DNA of 64,000 nucleotides from Welwitschia mirabilis (lineage: Eukaryota > Gnetophyta > Gnetopsida > Welwitschiales). Shown here in pieces: positions 57,391 through 64,000 of this stretch. A program made the translations under genes and the position numbers. The number at the start of each line of letters is the position of its first letter. Within the stretch, counting starts at the first letter, position 1. The stretch spans positions 90,805,743 through 90,869,742 of the forward strand of contig JBOZIK010000001.1 in NCBI GenBank assembly GCA_051453625.1, given 5' to 3'. The notes beneath the pieces are model-generated. The model ran no database searches, was not told the origin of the DNA, and saw only the letters and a list, made by a program, of their open reading frames with translations.

Positions 57391-58900
57391 GGTAAAGGTT
57401 TCATTGCAATTCATCCTTGTAGTCTTTAATTAGCAAGCATATTTTATTAAAGAATATTAACAAGAGCTTCAATGTTTGAATTTGTCTTCTCTTAAAATTT
57501 TCTTAACTCATCAATGGAATTTCTAAGTGGATCACTTTGGTTTTATGAATTTGATATGCTTTCTTGACAATTTGAGTTGCTTGATATGAAGTTTGAGTTA
57601 TTTAAAAGTTAGAATTCTCAAATCTATTTCTAAATGGTTGAAAATTGTGATGATTTGCTTGAAAGTTCTTTAATATATTCTCAAAAGATTGAAAGTTTGG
57701 TTGTTCATTCATCCTAAGTTGAAGGTTTCTAAAGTTTGAACCCTTTTTGTTCAATGTACACACCTCTTCATAAATATTTTCTTTATAATTAAATAATAAA
57801 GGACATTCTTCAGTCACAGGATAGTTATCTTCATACAAATCGTAAGTTGGAACCATGACCATAATCTTTTCAGTTGCCATGTTTACATCTAAAATCATTT
57901 AAGTGTACTTTCTAATGTTGTTGTGAAATACTTAATGACATTTATTGGTTTTTTTAATGCTTTTACTTCTTCCTTTTCTTGTTTTACTTCTTTAAGATAT
58001 TTTATGATTTAGCCTATAGTATTATTTTCTTTAGGTGTTATTTTAAACCATGTTTGACTTACTTCTAGAAGTTTTTCGAACAACCTCTATGCATTTTGTA
58101 ATGTGAGATTAGTCGAATTTATTCCACCTGAAAAATCTACAAGTTGTTTGGTTTAGATATTAACTATGTTATAGAAATAGTTTACTAATTGTTCTTGAGT
58201 GAATGCATCTATAGGATTAGAATGTATTACAATAAAAACCATTCATAATAGAGGTATAATCTTCATTAGGTTGTTATTAAAAATTTGCTATCTCTTTCTT
58301 TATTTTTCTTATGGTTGTTTCACTCATAAATATCTTCATAAATACTCCTTAAACTTGATTTTATACTTTTAATCTTTTATGTTGAATACTCGTAACCATA
58401 ATTTTACTTTTCTTTTTAAAGTAATGAGAAAGATAACCATGTGATTATAACCACTAATTTGTTTTTTTACCATTTTCAGAAGTAAGCACTAATTGTTTAA
58501 TGTTGGTTGTATCTTGGAGGAGATCTTCATCATTTTCTCCATTAAGAATAGGAAAAGTGTTTAAATTTCCTAACTCAACATCATCATCAAGAGGTAGATC
58601 AAAAAGGCTTTGGATTTTACATTTCTTATTTGCAATAAGTTATTTAAGTGTGACATTAGCATTTGGACTCATAGGAGTAGTGGAAATTCTGGAATAGGGG
58701 GGTTAGGTAAAGTAATCAATTTTTACTTTCGTAATAAATTTAATATTATAATAAAATAATTTTGTTATAAACTATTTTTTGAAAAATTTTCTTTTAAAAA
58801 AATCAAATTTAAAAATAATGAATAAAAAAAAACTTCTTATTTAATTCTTGGAATATTTTACATACTTGGGATGTGTGTACCTAGGCTTATTTCATAGTCC
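57391..58900 (-). pseudogene. Athila-type gag remnant (element Y)
   Basis: The 98-codon frame 57898-57602 carries the zinc-knuckle region as YDLYEDNYPVTEEC, where the ligands are tyrosine, tyrosine, tyrosine and cysteine instead of CCHC, so zinc binding is lost. It is followed by RMNEQPNFQSFENILKNF and an FQPFRNRFENSNF-like tail. The N-terminal part lies near 58890-58550. Confidence 0.8.
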
Positions 58901-59427
58901 ATCAAACTTTCTTAAATGTTTTATTTGATTAACAATCACTCTTTCTAATATTTTACCTTTTTAGCAAAGCTTAACATGTCCTATCATGCTTAGTTTTGTT
59001 TTTGTAAGTATCATCTCAGTGGTCGTTTGAATAATGTACTTGGACAATAGTAGATATAAAAAACCCAAAAATGAAAAACATAGAAAGATAGAATTACAAA
59101 ATAACATAAAATAAAAGCTGATCATCGTTCACTATGTCATTTAGATAATAGAGGGAATGATAAGAGAAAAACCCTAGTTCTTAAGAAAAACAAAAAACCT
59201 TAAGTTTCATAGGCCATCATCATCGTAGATCATCTAGATAATAAGGGAAATGAGAGGGCGTTATTTTTGGAATGTGAAACAAAAAATTTAAAAAGAAAAA
59301 CCTATGTTTTTATTATAAGAATACAATACTACTACAAACAAAATATTTGAACCAAATTATAAAGCACTTATCTAAGCAACAACAATCCTTCAACTTCAAA
59401 CAACCTTTTCCACTAAAGGCACTAAGA
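58901..59427 (-). mobile_element. Leader and primer-binding region (element Y)
   Basis: Homologous to 46541-47057. The primer-binding site next to the LTR is more decayed (CTTAGTGCCTTTAGTGGAAA on the minus strand). Decayed gatgat/atcatc hairpins lie near 59140 and 59215-59245. Confidence 0.6.
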
Positions 59428-60714
59428 TGTTGTAATACATATTTATGCAAATGTGACATTCTCAAACAAATCCTAAAAATCAAAAGATTACATACTAATA
59501 TAGATGGAAGTGACTAAAATGTTATAATTTCATTAAAGGCATAGACAAGAAGAAAGAGAATTGATTTAAAAAATGAAATACTTTATAATCTCTAAGTAGA
59601 ATAATAACAATGTAAAGTATCAATGGAAATACACATACTATATAAATGGGATGCAAGTTCTATTCTAAATGCAACTTGTATCTGATTACCAAATCAACCT
59701 AGCATAGAACAATTAAGGGAAGCCTTTACTAGATCAATTAAGGGAAGCCTTTACTAGATCTTCTATAACCTAAGTCAATTAAGGGAAGCCTTTACTAGAT
59801 CAAGAACAATATAAGCTATCAGGTACATTGAACAAAATATGAAAATGATGTAAAGTTAATCTCGAAAATAAAATGCAATTCACATAAACTAATAATGTCA
59901 ACTTTAACTAAGATTACCCTCATGATCTATATTACAAATAAAGTTGTCACATAATTACAATCAGCATAAAAAATAATGGAGATGCATATAAAAAAAGATA
60001 AAAAAAGAAAAACAGAGGGTGGATTAAGTCAAATCAAACATCCCTATTATAAATTAGCAACACCTCAATGAAAGATACATAGCCCAATACCAAGAAATAC
60101 ATCTCTCTACAAAAATAATGGATGGATCTCCTACTCTTTAATTTCTTATCATGAGAATTTGTAGTGCCAAAGAATATGAAAATGGAGTCAAGCACAAAGG
60201 AGGTATTTATTATAAAATAGACTGTAAAATCAGCAAACACTAAAAGATGCACTAATAATCCTAATAACTATGCAATAAGATGTGAATCACATGATGAAAG
60301 TTAAGTGAAGTTTAGTAAAGCATTGTTTTAGGATGTCATCCTATTAGTCATCTAGATGTCACAAGAGATGATGCCACATCATAAAAGTTCCATATCAACT
60401 ACTAAATTAATTCAATAAGCATACTCTTTAGCTTAACTACTATCATTTATAAAGTCATCAAACGATTAGATGAATGATGGAATTTTGTAAAGAATTTCTT
60501 GTATTATATTAATCTCTTTGATTGCAGAATTATTGCTTCAAATAGGAAGTATTGTAAATTGCTTCAAATACTATTAAATGTAATGAAGACTACATGTTTT
60601 TATGACATTTGTCTTAGCTCTTCATTATCATTGAAACTCAGCATAAACCTATCTAATATCTTGCAAAACCACTCAAAACACCCTATCAAATACATACAAT
60701 TTAGCAGCATAACA
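59428..60714 (-). mobile_element. Athila-type LTR D (5' LTR of element Y)
   Basis: Starts TGTTATGCTGCTAAATTG and ends ATGTATTACAACA on the minus strand, about 1287 bp. The right flank aacta (60715-60719) is not a polypurine tract. Confidence 0.85.
59703..59801. repeat. Threefold caattaagggaagcctttac unit in LTR D
   Basis: Three copies of a block starting caattaagggaagcctttac and ending tagatc. Two are directly adjacent and the third follows after about 19 bp. The related LTRs have one diverged version, so the expansion is specific to this copy. Confidence 0.85.
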
Positions 60715-60730
60715 AACTATAACATTGGGT

Positions 60731-61650
60731 GTGTAAGTATGATGTCGAACATCTAAGTGTGGTGTGGGGCATCCAAGTGTAATGTTACGGGTTCTTTCTG
60801 GAGCAATCATGGATAAGGTGATAAGCATCAGAGTTAACAAAAGATGCTAAAGCCTTGTGAGGTTAAGTATGGCATTAGACACCCAAGTGTGATGTCAGAC
60901 ACCTAAATGTAATGTTAGAGAACTTTATCATGTGAAAATTAGGGTAGAACAAGATTTACTGAGGATGAATGAAGGGTACTAAAAGCCTATGAAACTAAGT
61001 GCAACATCAAGCACTCAAGTGCAACATAGGACATCCAAGTGTAGCATTGAATTTCTAAGTGCAATATTAGACCTTGTTTCGAGAGTAATTTTAGAGTGAA
61101 ACACAAAGTGTCAGGGCCTTGTGAAAGATGTTGAATTATTGCGAGAGGCATAAAAATGTTATAAAATCAAGTGCAACATTGAATAGAAGTACAACATCTG
61201 ACACCTAAGTGTGACATTAAATTCTTCATCATGGTGAAAACTGAGGTAGAACGAGTGATGCCTAAGTTAGATGAAAGGTGTTAAAGCCTTATAGGAGTAA
61301 GTACAATGTTAGACAAATAAATGTGATGTCAAGAACCTATGTGCAACATCAGAGGCTTCATTGTTTAGTGACTTAGGAGAGCGCAGTTAATGTCGGGATC
61401 AAGTGGGAGACATCAGAAGCAAGCAAGAGGTAAGTGTGATGTCGAATATGCAAGTACAATGTTATGCACCTAAGTACGATGTTGAATCCTTCTTGTAGTA
61501 TAATTTTAAGAGGGATTGTAATGTGTTGAAGTCAACTAAACACATTAAATTATCATAGGACAAGTGCGATGTCATACACACAAGCGTGACATTAGCATTC
61601 AAGTGTGATGTTAGTTTTCTAAGTGCAATGTTGTTCTTGTGAATTGTAAC
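60731..61650. repeat. Higher-order minisatellite, about 7 x 130 bp with nested units of about 19 bp
   Basis: Clusters of two to four units of the form yaagtgyratgtyrgacayc begin at 60734, 60863, 60996, 61168, 61298, 61431 and 61561. The spacings are 129, 133, 172, 130, 133 and 130 bp. The intervening segments are also related (repeated aaagcctt..gagg and ttcatcatggtgaaaa-like blocks). Units are degenerate, with purine/purine and pyrimidine/pyrimidine changes dominating. Confidence 0.85.
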
Positions 61651-62100
61651 ATCATCATGGAACCCAACACTATCATCTAACTATAGTTTAATTCTTTAAC
61701 CCTGGGTGGTTTAACTTTAGTTAACTATTAACTATAGATAACTTTACTCCTAGGGTTAGTTAATGATAGGTTCACTTTTATAGATACCCTATGGACCCTT
61801 CATATTTACCTCATTTCCCTCATAATTTTTAATTAATTGGTAGATATTCTTTTTCTTCATTTTTACTACTATTCTTCTTCATGGTACTTCTTTTAATCTT
61901 TAAGTGATTTATTTACACATTTTATGTAGGTTATTTGTAGTCTTTGCCACTTGTAAATATGAAATCTTCTTTAATGATTCTATTTTGTAGTACCCACATC
62001 TCAAGGTATGTCTTAGAGACTCTACCCTGTCATTTCTTAAAATTCTACCAATGTTAGGTCTATCGAGTTAAAAATATAACATTGAGTTGTGAAGTAGGGT
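61651..62100 (+). mobile_element. Probable LTR body downstream of the minisatellite
   Basis: A likely TATA box (cttttatagataccc, near 61768-61783) sits about 120 bp after the last repeat unit, with a pyrimidine-rich stretch following. The layout (repeats, TATA, transcribed part) suggests U3 and R of an LTR. No clear LTR end or primer-binding site was found, so this is tentative. A taactata/tatagtta inverted motif is repeated at 61678-61745. Confidence 0.4.
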
Positions 62101-62417
62101 TTTTCTTGGATCTTCTCCTTCAACCTCCTGGATTTGTGTGGTTTCCTTTTCTTTCGTCTCTGCCATCTGACTATCTCTTCATTTTCAACTCTTTTTATCT
62201 TTTTTCTAATCCTCATATAACTACTATGATTCATTCTATTCATGGTACTATTTAAATCTCAAAAGAGAGCATAACGTTGGTGTTCAAATTAAGCCAAGGT
62301 GACCTTATTCCTCTAAAGGTTTTTTTTTTTGATAAGGACTTTTATTATTTTAAGGCTAATTACTTAAATAACTTCATATGTGTGTGGGAGGTGAACACAC
62401 TACCATGGAATGTGCAC
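62101..62417. other. Unassigned DNA
   Basis: Frame 62277-62507 runs into a gap. No domain recognised. Confidence 0.4.
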
Positions 62418-62456
62418 NNNNNNNNNNNNNNNNNNNNNNNNNNNNNNNNNNNNNNN
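62418..62456. other. Assembly gap (39 N)
   Basis: Undetermined bases. Confidence 0.99.
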
Positions 62457-63724
62457 TTTCATTGGATTGGGTGTTCATTGTCTATTCATCTACACTTTCC
62501 TAGTTGACTCACATGAAGTGAAATAGTGATAAGTGTGAGTGTTTTTGTGCACATATCCTACTTGATTTACACTTTTATTTTATTAGTTCTGATTATTTAC
62601 AATCCTTCAGATCTTTAAATGTGAATCCATCTTTGGTTTTATCTCATCATTAAGTTTCTACCTTTTTCTTACGTCATTCTCATTCTTCTTTGTTTATGAA
62701 GGGTAAAGATTCCAAGGACTATATCTCTAGAGAGATATCCCATGGTACTTTTTCTATTCTATCTAAAGTATGAATTTTTGTATATGCTTTTTAGACAATA
62801 AGTGTATTTCTGCTAACTCTTTTTTTGTTTGTTGTTATTTATAAATGTGTAAGGATTTGGGTTCTTATAACTTGTTCCATCATAAATGTGAGAAGGCTCC
62901 TATTAAACATCTAGTAAATGAGGAATCAGAAGAGGAATAACCTTCTTTTTACTTTACTTGGTGACACTGACCCTATGAAATATTATTTTTATTTCCTTTT
63001 GTCTTTATATTTTTTTCTTTATTGCCTTTACTTTGTATGATATTTTACTTAAAATTTTATTTTCTTTTCCTTTTTTTGTTTCAAGTTCCATGCTCTAAAA
63101 CTTTAGTGGAGGATGATCATAATTTTATCCCATGTCCTCCAAATAAGCTTTCAATTTGCTAGCTAAGGGAGGACTGCATAGCAGTAAGTGACTCTTTTTC
63201 TTCTATTTCTTCCACTAGCCTCTTTATAGATTTACTATTCTCTTCTAATTCCTAAGGGGAGGAGGTCCTGAATGAATTTAATACATTAATGGATCAAGAG
63301 CATATGTCATATTCTACCCCCTTACTTTTAGCCTCTAAGTTAGAGTCTACCAGTTACTCGAAAATCTTCAGAACCTCCCTGTCATCTGCCTGTGAATCCA
63401 CAAATCATATTTAATGAGTAGGATTAGATATCATATCACATTTATTAGTTATTATTAATGGTAGAGATCCTCTATCCCAAGATCAAGAAGCTTATGGATT
63501 ATTTGGGAGAGTACTATATTTTTTTCCAACTTGCTACACACATAGGTTCCTCATTTGTCTCACCTGAAAAATGTTTACACTAATTGTTGTTACTCATTTC
63601 TCTCACCTTCCATTATCCTCCATAGCATAAATGGCCTACCCCACTTTGAGATTTATATAACTTAATCGATGTGATGAAATATTTCTATTATATGGCTTAA
63701 CATGAGATAAAGAAATAGGAGTCC
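62457..63724 (+). other. Unassigned, partly coding-like DNA
   Basis: A short frame at 62845-62940 (31 codons) has MCKDLGSYNLFHHKCEKAP and an acidic end, recalling a degraded zinc knuckle but lacking one ligand. The segment 63246-63413 is open without stops. These could be remnants of an LTR-element ORF following the LTR body, but no family was recognised. Confidence 0.3.
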
Positions 63725-64000
63725 ATGAGTGATTCCCTTCAAATGATAGAAAATCAAGTGAAAAACATACACCTTTTAGAAAAGAGGTCATGGGAATATG
63801 TTTCCTGGATTGCTACATTGGAGGAGAGTCATGCTACCTTGTCAGCTCATTTAGCAAAGAGGAAAATGATGATCCAGACTTATGTAGACCAACTGGCCAT
63901 CACTACTAATGATATAAATGTTCTACGTCATGGCAGAGAGCTCTCTAAAGAGCTTCTTCTAGGGACTTTAATGGCTTATAATAAGCTTTATATAAAGCTT
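63725..64000 (+). CDS. Partial ORF of unknown function with coiled-coil character, running off the window
   Basis: Open from ATG at 63725 to the window end (92 codons, no stop) starting MSDSLQMIENQVKNIHLLEK. It is rich in leucine, glutamate, lysine and glutamine with heptad-like spacing. In-frame stops lie just upstream (tag at 63716 and taa before it), but the reading looks continuous across them. This suggests the C-terminal part of a decayed longer ORF rather than a true start. No family was recognised. Its position downstream of a probable LTR suggests a retroelement ORF. Confidence 0.35.
   Translation, partial: MSDSLQMIENQVKNIHLLEKRSWEYVSWIATLEESHATLSAHLAKRKMMIQTYVDQLAITTNDINVLRHGRELSKELLLGTLMAYNKLYIKL

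Larger units (their letters stand above)
50255..60714 (-). mobile_element. Athila-type element Y (LTR to extra ORF, 3' end missing)
   Basis: The most complete of the three copies: 5' LTR, leader, gag, protease, reverse transcriptase/RNase H, integrase, long non-coding region and most of the extra ORF. It is then cut by the copia LTR end. All ORFs are broken by many stops. Confidence 0.85.

Noticed and set aside
60731-61650. Regularly spaced short repeats considered as a CRISPR array
   Set aside because: Units are degenerate, clustered in groups and the spacers are themselves related; the setting is a plant nuclear retroelement.

Overview
This window looks like nuclear DNA from a seed plant, probably an angiosperm. 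It is strongly AT-rich and contains almost no intact coding sequence. Most of it is nested, decayed LTR retrotransposons of plant lineages: Ty3/gypsy Athila-type, a Ty3/gypsy chromovirus, Ty1/copia SIRE-type and Ty1/copia Tork-type. The only recognisable non-transposon gene is a broken fragment of a plant/fungal atypical dual-specificity phosphatase. Six runs of N (three of exactly 100) show a draft scaffold. Family calls rest on translating by eye and recalling conserved motifs; no database search was run.

Region 1 (1-6300): a short-unit repeat, a 783-bp-period duplication carrying two copia RNase H remnants, a GC-rich fold-back segment, a copia LTR with a primer-binding site on the minus strand, and the phosphatase pseudogene, which keeps plausible introns but has lost its catalytic cysteine. 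Region 2 (6300-22300): mostly unassigned AT-rich DNA with two separate diverged direct duplications, plus two Athila-type LTRs facing away from each other.

Region 3 (22327-26700): a minus-strand chromovirus with a 415-bp LTR, polypurine tract, integrase, RNase H, reverse transcriptase, protease and gag zinc knuckle, all riddled with stops. Region 4 (27489-60714): a nested complex. Three partial minus-strand Athila-type copies are present (called Z, X and Y, left to right). Between Z and X sits a plus-strand SIRE-type copia element that has lost integrase, reverse transcriptase and RNase H but keeps gag, part of protease and an extra 3' ORF. Its 5' LTR contains an Athila-type solo LTR with a near-perfect target-site duplication. 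Between X and Y sits a Tork-type reverse transcriptase/RNase H fragment next to a SIRE-like LTR end.

Region 5 (60715-64000): a plus-strand sequence, probably an LTR, holding about seven higher-order repeats of roughly 130 bp, each built from shorter subunits of about 19 bp. It is followed by unrecognised, partly coding-like DNA that runs off the window.

The most interesting structures are the extra 3' ORFs of the same broad type in both the Athila-type and SIRE-type elements, the repeated hairpin modules in the Athila-type LTRs, the higher-order minisatellite, and the pol-less SIRE derivative. No intact cellular gene, RNA gene or CRISPR array was seen.
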